64,000 bases of DNA from Rhodopseudomonas infernalis (GTDB taxonomy: Bacteria > Pseudomonadota > Alphaproteobacteria > Rhizobiales > Xanthobacteraceae): positions 1 through 64,000 of the forward strand of contig NZ_JAJNAL010000023.1 of assembly GCF_022271405.1 (NCBI RefSeq). The letters run 5' to 3'. Each line of letters opens with the position of its first letter. Positions within the stretch are counted from its first letter, which is position 1. The position numbers were made by a program, and so were the translations under genes. The notes beneath the pieces are model-generated. The model ran no database searches, was not told where the DNA came from, and was given only the letters and a program-made list of their open reading frames with translations. Below, one piece after another: positions 21,595-29,686 of the stretch.

Positions 21595-21960
21595 TCTTGA
21601 GGCTGGCTCTTGGGACGAACTGTTTCACGTGAAACATCCGCGGGTTTTAGAAGGGGACGAGCGCCCGTTCAGTGCTCGCGTCGCCCTCACCCCAACCCTC
21701 TCCCGCAGGCGGGAGAGGGAGTAGGCCTTGCTCGTGAAGCGTCTGTGCTAGAATCAGTAAGGTACGGCTCGCGAACGGCTGAAATCCACATCTCCCATGA
21801 CGCCTAGGCATCTCCCCGAGCACAGCGGGCTCCCTCTCCCGCTTGCGGGAGAGGGTTGGGGTGAGGGCGCCTCAGGCAATGCACTGCGTGTAGATCTAGA
21901 AGTAGCCGGAAGCGCACCGGCACCTTATGTGTAGATCCGTAGAGACGGAGTTCCGGGCAG
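21595..21960. repeat. Gap with parS site and an inverted 'ccctctcccgc' repeat pair
   Basis: No gene is seen in these 366 bp. After parS site 2, two arms of a widespread repeat are arranged in inverted orientation. CCTCACCCCAACCCTCTCCC is at about 21686-21705, and its complement GGGAGAGGGTTGGGGTGAGG at about 21847-21866. Each arm also carries its own small palindrome (tcccgcaggcggga and tcccgcttgcggga). The whole could fold into a very long hairpin. The intervening 120 bp show nothing recognisable. Confidence 0.75.
21621..21636. promoter_or_regulatory. parS: parS site 2 (ParB-binding)
   Basis: A second perfect TGTTTCACGTGAAACA, 26 bp after the mnmG stop codon and about 2 kb from parB. It is identical to site 1 over all 16 positions. 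Confidence 0.96.
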
Positions 21961-22671
21961 ATGCCCACACGCAGCCAATCCTCGATGATGTCCTCCACGC
22001 CGGATCATACAGACAAGGCCGCCGCCTTGGCGCTCACGCCTGTTTCACGTGAAACAGAGCAGAGGCTCGACGCCTATCTGGATCTGCTGCGGCAATGGCA
22101 GGCGAAGACCAATCTGGTCGCGCCGTCCACGCTGCCCCACCTGTGGACCCGGCACGTCGCCGACTCGCTCCAGCTCCTCGCTCTGGCGCCGGATGCCCGC
22201 CGCTGGCTCGACTTCGGCAGCGGCGGCGGCTTTCCCGGCATCGTGCTGGCCTGCGCCATGGCCGAGGTCGGCGGCCACGTCACGTTGGTCGAGCGCATCG
22301 CCAAGAAAGCTGCCTTTTTGCGTGAAGCGCTGCGCGTGACCGGCGCGCCCGGCACTGTGGTGCTCGGGGACATTGGGGATAACGTGGATAGGTTTCCCCA
22401 GCGGCTCGATTGCATCACCGCGCGCGCCGTCGCTCCGCTACACCAGCTCATCGGTTTCGCCGAACCTCTGATGGCTCCTGGCACACACGTGCTGTTCCTC
22501 AAGGGCCAAGATGTAGAGGCTGAATTGACGGAAGCCACCAAATATTGGAATATCGAGCCGCGTTTGCATGCCAGCTTGACCGGGGGTCAGGGCTGGGTCG
22601 TCGAACTCGACCGGATCGACCGCCAGGCCCCGACCGCCGCCAGCAAAGAAGCCGCGCATGACCGTCATTGA
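21961..22671 (+). CDS. rsmG: 16S rRNA (guanine(527)-N7)-methyltransferase
   Basis: RsmG (GidB) methylates G527 of 16S rRNA in the 530 loop; loss gives low-level streptomycin resistance in many bacteria. The 236-residue protein has the SAM-binding LDFGSGGGFPGIVLA at about residues 82-96 and DLLRQWQAKTNLVAPS near the N-terminus. The ATG at 21961 follows CGGAG by 10 bases; ATGs at 21985/21988 are alternatives. A parS site lies inside the coding sequence and encodes PVSRETE. Its end overlaps the proposed parA start by 14 bp. Confidence 0.94.
   Translation: MPTRSQSSMMSSTPDHTDKAAALALTPVSRETEQRLDAYLDLLRQWQAKTNLVAPSTLPHLWTRHVADSLQLLALAPDARRWLDFGSGGGFPGIVLACAMAEVGGHVTLVERIAKKAAFLREALRVTGAPGTVVLGDIGDNVDRFPQRLDCITARAVAPLHQLIGFAEPLMAPGTHVLFLKGQDVEAELTEATKYWNIEPRLHASLTGGQGWVVELDRIDRQAPTAASKEAAHDRH
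22041..22056. promoter_or_regulatory. parS: parS site 3, inside rsmG
   Basis: A third perfect TGTTTCACGTGAAACA, within the coding region of rsmG near its 5' end. The protein tolerates it as V-S-R-E-T in a variable N-terminal segment. It is about 600 bp upstream of parA, the closest of the three sites. Confidence 0.95.
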
Positions 22672-23512
22672 TGAGATATATCAAGAGGATAAGGGCATGA
22701 CCGAGCCCTTGCGCCCGCGCATCATCGCGCTCGCCAATCAAAAAGGCGGGGTCGGGAAAACCACCACCGCGATCAATCTCGGCACTGCGCTGGCCGCCAT
22801 CGGCGAGCGCGTGCTGATCGTCGATCTCGATCCGCAGGGCAACGCCTCGACCGGCCTCGGAATCGACCGCCGCGACCGCAACTGTTCGACCTACGACGTG
22901 CTGGCCGGCGAAGCGCCGCTGCGCGACGCCGTGGTGGCGACCGCTGTGCCGCGGCTGCATATCGCCGCCTCGACCATGGATCTGTCGGGTCTCGAGCTCG
23001 AACTCGGCCACAGCCGCGACCGCGCCTTTCGGCTGCGCGACGCCATCGGGCTGCTCAACAAGGACATCGATCCGCCGCTCGACTACACCTATGTGCTGAT
23101 CGACTGCCCGCCGTCGCTGAACCTTCTGACCGTCAACGCGATGGCGGCCGCGGATGCGATCCTGGTGCCGCTGCAGTGCGAGTTCTTCGCCCTCGAAGGT
23201 CTGTCGCAGCTGCTGCAGACCGTCGAGCAGGTGCGCTCGACGCTGAACCCCGACCTCACCATCCACGGCATCGTGCTGACGATGTTCGACAGCCGCAACA
23301 ACCTGTCGAGCCAGGTCGTCGCCGACGTCCGCCAGTTCATGGGCAAGAAGGTCTACGACACCATGATCCCGCGCAACGTCCGGATCTCGGAAGCGCCGAG
23401 CCACGGCAAGCCGGTGCTGGTCTATGATCTGAAATGCGTCGGCAGCGAAGCTTACTTGAAGCTCGCGACCGAAGTGATCCAGCGCGAGCGCGAACTACGC
23501 ACGGCGCATTGA
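22658..23512 (+). CDS. parA: Chromosome partitioning ATPase ParA
   Basis: ParA is the Walker-type ATPase whose gradient moves ParB-parS complexes. The 284-residue protein has the deviant Walker A KGGVGKTTTAINLG at about residues 30-43 with the signature lysine. It also has LIVDLDPQGNASTGLG and the Walker B region YVLIDCPPSLNLLTVNAM. It ends with the usual EVIQRERE. I use the ATG at 22658, which overlaps rsmG by 14 bp. The ATG at 22697 (MTEPLRPR) is an alternative with its own purine-rich upstream sequence. Lack of a helix-turn-helix extension fits a chromosomal rather than plasmid ParA. Confidence 0.96.
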   Translation: MTVIDEIYQEDKGMTEPLRPRIIALANQKGGVGKTTTAINLGTALAAIGERVLIVDLDPQGNASTGLGIDRRDRNCSTYDVLAGEAPLRDAVVATAVPRLHIAASTMDLSGLELELGHSRDRAFRLRDAIGLLNKDIDPPLDYTYVLIDCPPSLNLLTVNAMAAADAILVPLQCEFFALEGLSQLLQTVEQVRSTLNPDLTIHGIVLTMFDSRNNLSSQVVADVRQFMGKKVYDTMIPRNVRISEAPSHGKPVLVYDLKCVGSEAYLKLATEVIQRERELRTAH

Positions 23513-23519
23513 GGCGACG

Positions 23520-23604
23520 CCCCGTAGGGTGGGCAAAGCGAAGCGTGCCCACCGCGGCTGCGATAAGACTGATGGCGGAACGATCAGCGCGTGGGCACGG
23601 CGCA
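23520..23604. repeat. Inverted repeat between parA and parB
   Basis: CCGTAGGGTGGGCAAAGCGA is followed by AGCGTGCCCACC, and then a second inverted piece CGTGGGCACGG at about 23591. The inner arms GGTGGGCA and TGCCCACC are complementary. It belongs to a repeat type scattered in proteobacterial intergenic DNA and separates parA from parB. Confidence 0.6.
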
Positions 23605-23705
23605 TCTCGGACCGACCAGATGCGAACTAACAACTCGGCGTCATCGGCGGATGACGAAGCACCAACGTAACGCGGAGTATCGATGTGAATCCAAGGGAGC
23701 TGGCG

Positions 23706-24596
23706 ATGGCCGATGAACACCGGTCGCGGTTGGGGCGGGGGCTGGCGAGCCTGATCGGAGATGTCGGCGGCGAGGCCGCGCATGTCGAGCGGCCGCGCGG
23801 TCAGCGCAAGGTGCCGATCGAATTCATCAAGGCCAATCCGCGCAACCCGCGGCGCAACTTCACCGATGCCGAACTCAGCGAATTGTCGGACTCGATCAAG
23901 CAGCACGGCGTGATCCAGCCGATCGTGGTGCGGCCCGTGAAGGGCGCGCAGGATCGCTTCGAGATCATCGCCGGCGAGCGGCGCTGGCGCGCGGCGCAGC
24001 GCGCCGGCCTGCACGAAGTGCCGATCGTGCCGGTCGACGTCTCGGACGCGCTCGCGCTCGAAATCGCCATCGTCGAGAACGTGCAGCGCGAGGACCTCAA
24101 TCCGCTCGAAGAGGCGCTCGGCTATCACGCGCTCGCGAACGAGTTCAAGCGCAGTCAGGACGAGATCGCCAAGATCGTCGGCAAGAGCCGCAGCCACGTC
24201 GCCAATATGATGCGGCTGACCAGGCTGCCCGAGGATGTTCAAGGCCTGATCGCCGCGGGCGATCTCAGCATGGGCCATGCCCGCGCGCTGATCGGCGTGC
24301 CCGATGCGTCCGCGGTCGCCAAGCGCATCATCGCCGAAGGTCTCAATGTGCGGCAGACCGAGGCGCTGGCGCATGACGAGGGCGTGCCCGAACGCAAGCC
24401 GCAGAAGCCGCGCGCGGCCGCGAGCACGAAGCCGGCCAAGGACACCGATACGCTGGCGCTGGAAAAGCGCATCAGCGACGCGCTCGGCATGAAGGTCACG
24501 ATCGACGATCAGGACGGCGCCGGCGCCGTGCAGATCTGCTACGCCGATCTCGATCAGCTCGACGACATCATCCGCCGGCTCGAGGCCGGCGGTTAG
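23706..24596 (+). CDS. parB: Chromosome partitioning protein ParB
   Basis: ParB binds parS, spreads as a CTP-dependent clamp and stimulates ParA. I choose the ATG at 23706, preceded by AAGGGAG, giving 296 residues starting MADEHRSRLGRGLASLIGD, the usual N-terminus. A GTG at 23685 would add seven residues. The CTP-binding N-domain has NPRNPRRNF and the box GERRWRAAQRAG. The helix-turn-helix follows (QDEIAKIVGKSRSHVANMMRL, about 150-170). The C-terminal dimerisation domain is present, so the protein is complete. Confidence 0.96.
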   Translation: MADEHRSRLGRGLASLIGDVGGEAAHVERPRGQRKVPIEFIKANPRNPRRNFTDAELSELSDSIKQHGVIQPIVVRPVKGAQDRFEIIAGERRWRAAQRAGLHEVPIVPVDVSDALALEIAIVENVQREDLNPLEEALGYHALANEFKRSQDEIAKIVGKSRSHVANMMRLTRLPEDVQGLIAAGDLSMGHARALIGVPDASAVAKRIIAEGLNVRQTEALAHDEGVPERKPQKPRAAASTKPAKDTDTLALEKRISDALGMKVTIDDQDGAGAVQICYADLDQLDDIIRRLEAGG

Positions 24597-24757
24597 TTCG
24601 TCTTTCGTCGCCCGGGCTTGGTCTGGGAACAGCCGGCGCTTGCTGCGCCGGGGCCGAACATGATAGGCCGGCGCGCCTTTCGGGGTGCCGGCGATCGCCC
24701 GGCCGAACCGCGCCCTCCGCGGATTTTCCCTTCTCTCGTCGCCACGGACAGATCTCG

Positions 24758-25759
24758 ATGACCCCAGCCAAATACGACGTCCTCGCCATCGGCAACGCGC
24801 TGTTCGACGTGCTGGTGCGCACCAAGGACGACTTCCTGGTCCGGCACGGCATGGCGAAGGGCAGCATGGCGCTGATCGATCAGGCACAGGCGGCGGCGAT
24901 CTATGCCGACATGGGAACGGCGACGGAAATTTCCGGAGGCTCGGCCGCCAACACGATCGTCGGGCTGGCCTCGTTCGGTGCCCGCACCGCGTATGTCGGC
25001 AAGATCAAGGACGACCAGATCGGCAAGCTGTACGCGCACGACATCCGCGCCGCCGGCGTCGCCTTCGACACCAAGCCGGCATCCGAGGGGCCGGCGACCG
25101 GCTGCTCCTACATCCTGGTGACGCCCGATGGCGAGCGCACCATGAACACGTATTTGGGAGCCGCGCAGGATCTGGTGCCGGCCGATATCGACGAGGCGCA
25201 GATCGCCGCCGCGTCGATCGTGTATCTCGAAGGCTATCTGTGGGATCCGCCGCAGGCCAAGGAGGCCTTCCTCAAGGCCTCGAAGATCGCCCATGGCGCC
25301 GGCCGCAAGGTCGCGCTGACGCTATCGGACTCGTTCTGCGTCGATCGCTACCGCGCCGAATTTCTCGACCTGATGCGCAGCAAGACCGTCGACCTGATCT
25401 TCGCCAACGAGTCGGAGCTGCACGCGCTGTATCAGACCTCCGACTTCGACACCGCCCTGAAGGCGCTCGGCCAGGACGTCGCGCTCGGCGTCGTGACGCG
25501 GAGCGAGAAGGGCTGCGCAGTGGTCGAAGGTGATAGCATCACGCTGGTGCCCGCCGCGTCGATCGAGCAACTCGTCGACACCACCGGCGCCGGCGACCTG
25601 TTTGCCGCCGGCTTCCTGTTCGGCCTCGTCCGCAATGCCGGCTACGAGAACGCCGGCCGCCTCGCCGCCCTCGCGGCCGCCGAAGTCATCCAGCACATCG
25701 GCGCCCGCCCGCAGGTGTCGCTTAAAGAGTTGGCGCAGCAGCACGGGCTGCCGGTGTAA
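24758..25759 (+). CDS. PfkB-family carbohydrate/nucleoside kinase (adenosine-kinase-like)
   Basis: A 333-residue ribokinase-fold kinase. It has the N-terminal substrate site LAIGNALFDVLV and GGSAANTIVGLASFG, and the C-terminal PfkB signature DTTGAGDLFAAGFLFGL with the catalytic base Asp at about residue 276. Overall it resembles the group often annotated as adenosine kinase in alphaproteobacteria, but substrate cannot be fixed from sequence alone. It lies 161 bp after parB in the same direction and may have its own promoter. Confidence 0.88.
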   Translation: MTPAKYDVLAIGNALFDVLVRTKDDFLVRHGMAKGSMALIDQAQAAAIYADMGTATEISGGSAANTIVGLASFGARTAYVGKIKDDQIGKLYAHDIRAAGVAFDTKPASEGPATGCSYILVTPDGERTMNTYLGAAQDLVPADIDEAQIAAASIVYLEGYLWDPPQAKEAFLKASKIAHGAGRKVALTLSDSFCVDRYRAEFLDLMRSKTVDLIFANESELHALYQTSDFDTALKALGQDVALGVVTRSEKGCAVVEGDSITLVPAASIEQLVDTTGAGDLFAAGFLFGLVRNAGYENAGRLAALAAAEVIQHIGARPQVSLKELAQQHGLPV

Positions 25760-25771
25760 ACCTCTCCCCAA

Positions 25772-25891
25772 GTCATTCCGGGGCGCGGACGAAGTTCGCG
25801 AACCCGGAATCTCCTGCTTGTCGCACTGCCGTCTCGCAGAACATGTCGGGATTCCGGGTCTGCGCGCTGTCGCGCGCATCCCGGAATGACG
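25772..25891. repeat. Palindromic repeat of the GTCATTCCGGGG type
   Basis: Inverted arms GTCATTCCGGGGCGCG and a reverse copy ending CATCCCGGAATGACG enclose an internal pair (cccggaatc and gattccggg). It lies between the convergent PfkB and acyl-CoA synthetase genes. The same family forms the core of the 229-bp tandem array at 53.1-53.8 kb. Confidence 0.75.
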
Positions 25892-25920
25892 TCGCTCTTG
25901 TTGCTACTTGCAACGACGCC

Positions 25921-27660
25921 TCACGCCGTCTTCGCCGCCTTCAGCCCCAGCTTCTCTTCCACCTTCTCGCGCATCACGAATTTCTGGATCTTGCCGGTGA
26001 CGGTCATCGGGAAGTCGTCGACGAATTCGACGTAGCGCGGGATCTTGTTGTGGGCGATCTGGCCCTGGCAGAAGGCGCGGATGTCGTCGGCGGTGAGCGT
26101 CTCGCCGGGGCGGACGCGGACCCAGGCGCACAGCTCCTCGCCGTAGCGTTCGTCGGCGACGCCGAAAATCTGAACGTCCTGGATCTTGGGGTGGCGATAC
26201 AGGAATTCCTCGATCTCGCGCGGATACAGGTTCTCGCCGCCGCGGATCACCATGTCCTTGATGCGGCCGACGATATTGCAGAAGCCTTCGTCGTCGATCA
26301 CCGCCAGATCGCCGGTGTGCATCCAGCCGGCAGCGTCGAGTACGTCGGCGGTCTTCTCCGCTTCGTCCCAATAGCCCAGCATGATGCTGTAGCCGCGGGT
26401 GCAGAGCTCGCCGCGCGTGCCACGTGGCACGATACGGCCTTCGAGATCGATGACTTTGACCTCGACATGCGGATGGATGCGTCCGACCGTCGAGACCCGG
26501 CGCTCCTCCGGATCGTCGACCGCGCTTTGGAAACTGACCGGGCTGGTCTCGGTCATGCCATAGGCGATCGTGACTTCGCGCATGTTCATCGCATCGTTGA
26601 CGCGGCGCATCACTTCGACCGGGCACGGCGCGCCGGCCATGATGCCGGTGCGCAGCGCCGACAGATCGAAACTCGCGAACTGCGGGTGGTCGAGCTCGGC
26701 GATGAACATCGTCGGCACGCCGTACAGCGCGGTGCATTTCTCCGATGATGCGGTCTCCAGCGTCGCCAGCGGATCGAATCCTTCGCCCGGATACACCATG
26801 GTGGCGCCGGAAGTAACGGACGCTAGGTTTCCCATCACCATGCCGAAGCAGTGATACAGCGGAACGGGAATGCAGATGCGGTCCTGCTCGGTCAGCTTCA
26901 TGGCGCGGCCGACGAAGTAACCGTTGTTGAGGATGTTGTGATGCGTCAGCGTCACGCCCTTGGGCGAGCCGGTGGTGCCGCTGGTGAACTGGATGTTGAC
27001 CGCATCGTCGAACTGCAATTCGCCGGCAAGCCGCGCGACCATCTCGCGATGCCGATCGCCGCCCAGCGTGGCGATCTCGTCGAACGCGATGGTGCCGGCA
27101 GATTTCGGGCCGCCGATCTGAATCACCGCGCGTAGCTGGGGTAGCTTCGCCGATTTCAGCGCGCCCGGTTGCGACTGCCTCAGCTCGGGGATCAGCGTAT
27201 TTAGCATCTCCATATAGGCGGAGGTCTTGAAGGCGGTGGCGGTGACCAGCGCGGCACAGCCGACCTTGGCGAGCGCGAATTCCAGTTCGCTGAGCCGATA
27301 GGCCGGATTGATAGTAACCAGGACAAGGCCCGCTTTGGCGGCGGCGAATTGCGTCAGCGTCCATTCGGGTCGGTTCATTGACCACACGCCGATGCGTTCG
27401 CCGCGCTGCAGGCCGAGCGCGAGGAAGCCCGCGGCAAGCGCATCGACGCGCTGCGCGAATGCGCGCCAGCTCCAGCGAACATCATGACTCGGTGATACCA
27501 AAGCCTCGCGTTCGGGCCAGCGCTGCGCGGTGCGGTCGAGCGCCTGGCCGATGGTGATGCCGAGCAGCGGCGCGTCGGAGACGCCGCACACGTAGCTGGG
27601 AGACACGAAGCTGGGAGACTTGTAGCTGGGAGACTTGCCGCCTGAAGCCTGATCGGTCAC
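25921..27660 (-). CDS. Acyl-CoA synthetase (AMP-binding, FadD-like)
   Basis: The enzyme would activate a carboxylic acid through an acyl-adenylate and join it to CoA. I choose the GTG at 27660, eight bases after GGAGGAA; this gives 579 residues. AMP-binding landmarks are [46 protein letters not shown] and the C-terminal TGKIQKF lysine motif. The N-terminus has a repetitive [15 protein letters not shown] segment coded by a 15-bp tandem repeat. A medium- or long-chain fatty acid is a likely substrate. The esterase-like gene upstream (112 bp) may belong to the same unit. Confidence 0.9.
   Translation of the reverse strand: MTDQASGGKSPSYKSPSFVSPSYVCGVSDAPLLGITIGQALDRTAQRWPEREALVSPSHDVRWSWRAFAQRVDALAAGFLALGLQRGERIGVWSMNRPEWTLTQFAAAKAGLVLVTINPAYRLSELEFALAKVGCAALVTATAFKTSAYMEMLNTLIPELRQSQPGALKSAKLPQLRAVIQIGGPKSAGTIAFDEIATLGGDRHREMVARLAGELQFDDAVNIQFTSGTTGSPKGVTLTHHNILNNGYFVGRAMKLTEQDRICIPVPLYHCFGMVMGNLASVTSGATMVYPGEGFDPLATLETASSEKCTALYGVPTMFIAELDHPQFASFDLSALRTGIMAGAPCPVEVMRRVNDAMNMREVTIAYGMTETSPVSFQSAVDDPEERRVSTVGRIHPHVEVKVIDLEGRIVPRGTRGELCTRGYSIMLGYWDEAEKTADVLDAAGWMHTGDLAVIDDEGFCNIVGRIKDMVIRGGENLYPREIEEFLYRHPKIQDVQIFGVADERYGEELCAWVRVRPGETLTADDIRAFCQGQIAHNKIPRYVEFVDDFPMTVTGKIQKFVMREKVEEKLGLKAAKTA
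27590..27638. repeat. 15-bp tandem repeat in the synthetase 5' end
   Basis: AGCTGGGAGAC appears three times with exact 15-base spacing (starting at about 27594, 27609 and 27624). On the coding strand it gives the repeated peptide S-P-S-x-x near the N-terminus of the acyl-CoA synthetase. Confidence 0.85.
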
Positions 27661-27771
27661 GTGCTGGGTTCCTCCGTGCGGGCTGATTTGAATCGGCGCC
27701 GGTCTTGATTGGAAGAGGGTCGTGCCTGCGGCGGAGCTTGTCGAGCCCCGCCGCAGTGCTTGTGGCAAACT

Positions 27772-28956
27772 TCAGGCAGCCTTTTGGCCAGTGCCGAGGC
27801 CCGCATAGACGCCCCGTTCGAACGCCGCGAAGGTATCGAGGCACTTGGCGTCGCCGAACGGCAGCACCTGCATCAGGATCACGCCGCAGATGTCGCGGGT
27901 CGGATCGATCCAGTAGTACGTGTTGGCAAGGCCGGCCCAGGCGAGGCTGCCGGGGCTGCGGCCTTCGGGCGTCGTCTCGGTGTTGATCAGGAAGCTGAGG
28001 CCCCACTTCTTGTCCATGCCGGGATAGAGATCGACGTCGTTGGTCGCGAAGGCGATCGCCGAGTTCAGCCGGGTGACGTTGAGATCGCCGATGTGATTCT
28101 GACCCATCAGCGCGACGGTCTCGGGCTTCAGCACCTGCTGGCCGTTACCACGGCCCTTGTTGAGGATCATCCGGGCGAACTTCAAGTAATCGGCCGCGGT
28201 GCCGTAAAGGCCGCCGCCGCCCATGGGGAATTCGGGCTCCTGCGCGACCTCGAACGGAATCGGCGTCAGCGAACCGTCCTCGCCGCGGGCATGCACGGCG
28301 ACCAGCCGTTCGCGCTGCGTATCACCGATCTTGAAGCCGGTGTCGGTCATGCCGAGCGGCGCGAAGATGTGGTCACGCAAATACGCGTCGAGCTTGAGGC
28401 CGCTGGCCGCTTCCACCGCCTTGCCGGCGAAGTCGATATTGATGCCGTATTCCCAGCGCGTGCCGGGATCGGACGCCAGCGGCGTCTTCAGCGCGGCCTC
28501 CTGGCAGCCGATGATGCCGGGCACGCCGTGGTGCTCCATGTACTTCACCATGTCGGCGTTCCACATGTCGTAGCAGAAGCCGGCGGTGTGGGTGAGCAGC
28601 TGGCGCAGCGTGATCGGCGTCCTGGCTGGCCGCGTCTTCGGCGTGCCGTCGGCCGCGAAGCCGTCGAGCACCAGCGGCGCGGCAAGATCGGGCAGCACCT
28701 TGCCGATCGGCTCGTCGAGCGACAGCTTGCCCTGTTCGACCAGCTGCATCGCCGCCGCGGCGGTGATGGCCTTGGTCATCGAGGCGATCCAGAACACGCT
28801 GTCGAGCGTCATCGGCTGCGGCTTCGACAGATCGCGCTGGCCGAACGCGCCCTGATACACGGTGTCGCCGGCGCTGCCGGCCATCGCGACGACGCCTGGA
28901 ATGTCGCCGCGCTCGCAGAAGCGTTGCAGCGATTGGTCGATCTCTGCGCTGTGCAT
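27772..28956 (-). CDS. Serine hydrolase, class C beta-lactamase-like (EstB-type esterase)
   Basis: A 394-residue member of the penicillin-binding-protein-like serine hydrolases. The S-x-x-K motif is in WIASMTKAITAAAAMQL at about residue 54. A Y-x-N-type motif may be in WEYGINIDF. There is no signal peptide, so it is probably a cytoplasmic esterase rather than a resistance enzyme. The ATG at 28956 follows GGGAGGA. It lies upstream of the acyl-CoA synthetase, which would fit ester cleavage followed by CoA activation. That coupling is inference. Confidence 0.87.
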   Translation of the reverse strand: MHSAEIDQSLQRFCERGDIPGVVAMAGSAGDTVYQGAFGQRDLSKPQPMTLDSVFWIASMTKAITAAAAMQLVEQGKLSLDEPIGKVLPDLAAPLVLDGFAADGTPKTRPARTPITLRQLLTHTAGFCYDMWNADMVKYMEHHGVPGIIGCQEAALKTPLASDPGTRWEYGINIDFAGKAVEAASGLKLDAYLRDHIFAPLGMTDTGFKIGDTQRERLVAVHARGEDGSLTPIPFEVAQEPEFPMGGGGLYGTAADYLKFARMILNKGRGNGQQVLKPETVALMGQNHIGDLNVTRLNSAIAFATNDVDLYPGMDKKWGLSFLINTETTPEGRSPGSLAWAGLANTYYWIDPTRDICGVILMQVLPFGDAKCLDTFAAFERGVYAGLGTGQKAA

Positions 28957-29223
28957 GTGGTCATCCTCCCTGATGGTTTTTGTACTGGGGCATTGTTCCG
29001 CTGCGGAACGACCGGCGCAAGACGGGAGATCGGTGCAGTGGCCGGACAGCGGGACGCGCCGAGAAGCCGCCTGTCGCCATCCAGGTTAAGGAGCCCGCAA
29101 CCAAAGTGACTTGCGTCACGACGCCACCGGAACGAAGGACGCCGCCCGCGGTTCACAATGCGGCCGCAGTCGCGACGAGATTCGCTCAACCGGGTGCGCC
29201 GACTCACCTGGCGGAGCACATCA

Positions 29224-29547
29224 ATGACCCCATCCTGGAGCGGCTGGAAACACTACCCGCAGGGCGGTCTCGGCAATATCGACGCGCCGATCGGACCCGG
29301 CATCTATGAAGTTCGCCGCGCCACCGATGGCGGAATGTTCGCGTTCGACGTGGTCGAAAACCTCGCGATGGCGCTGGCCAAGCTGCAGACCCGCCCGAAG
29401 CGGCTCGGCTGGTTCGGCCGTCGCGGTGGGGTTGCGTTGCCGGAGCTGGAATACCGCTATTTCCCGACGCGGAGCTGGGAACATGCCCGGCTTGCCGCTG
29501 ATCATATGCTCAGCCGCCGCGAATCCTGGTTCAACCGCGCCGCCTGA
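29224..29547 (+). CDS. Conserved hypothetical small protein
   Basis: A 107-residue protein of unknown function. The ATG at 29224 is preceded by GGAG. It is predicted soluble and basic, with aromatic-rich stretches (SWSGWKHYP, YRYFPTRSWEHARLAADHML). It includes DAPIGPGIYEVRRATDG and DVVENLAMALAKLQ. No known domain is recognised. Codon usage looks like its neighbours. It is divergent from the esterase gene and 139 bp upstream of the semialdehyde dehydrogenase. Confidence 0.65.
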   Translation: MTPSWSGWKHYPQGGLGNIDAPIGPGIYEVRRATDGGMFAFDVVENLAMALAKLQTRPKRLGWFGRRGGVALPELEYRYFPTRSWEHARLAADHMLSRRESWFNRAA

Positions 29548-29686
29548 TCGCCGCGCCGCAGCATCGGCGGTCACAGCCGTTTGACGATGCGGCGTCGGTG
29601 CGCCGGCGCCGCGATGCGCCTATACTTCCTGCAGATATCGTCGGTGCGATGAGCCGCGCCGATGCCAACCTGGAGGATGTGATCCG

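Noticed and set aside
27772-28956. Antibiotic-resistance beta-lactamase
   Set aside because: No signal peptide, and the neighbours are acyl-CoA metabolism genes; an esterase role is more likely.
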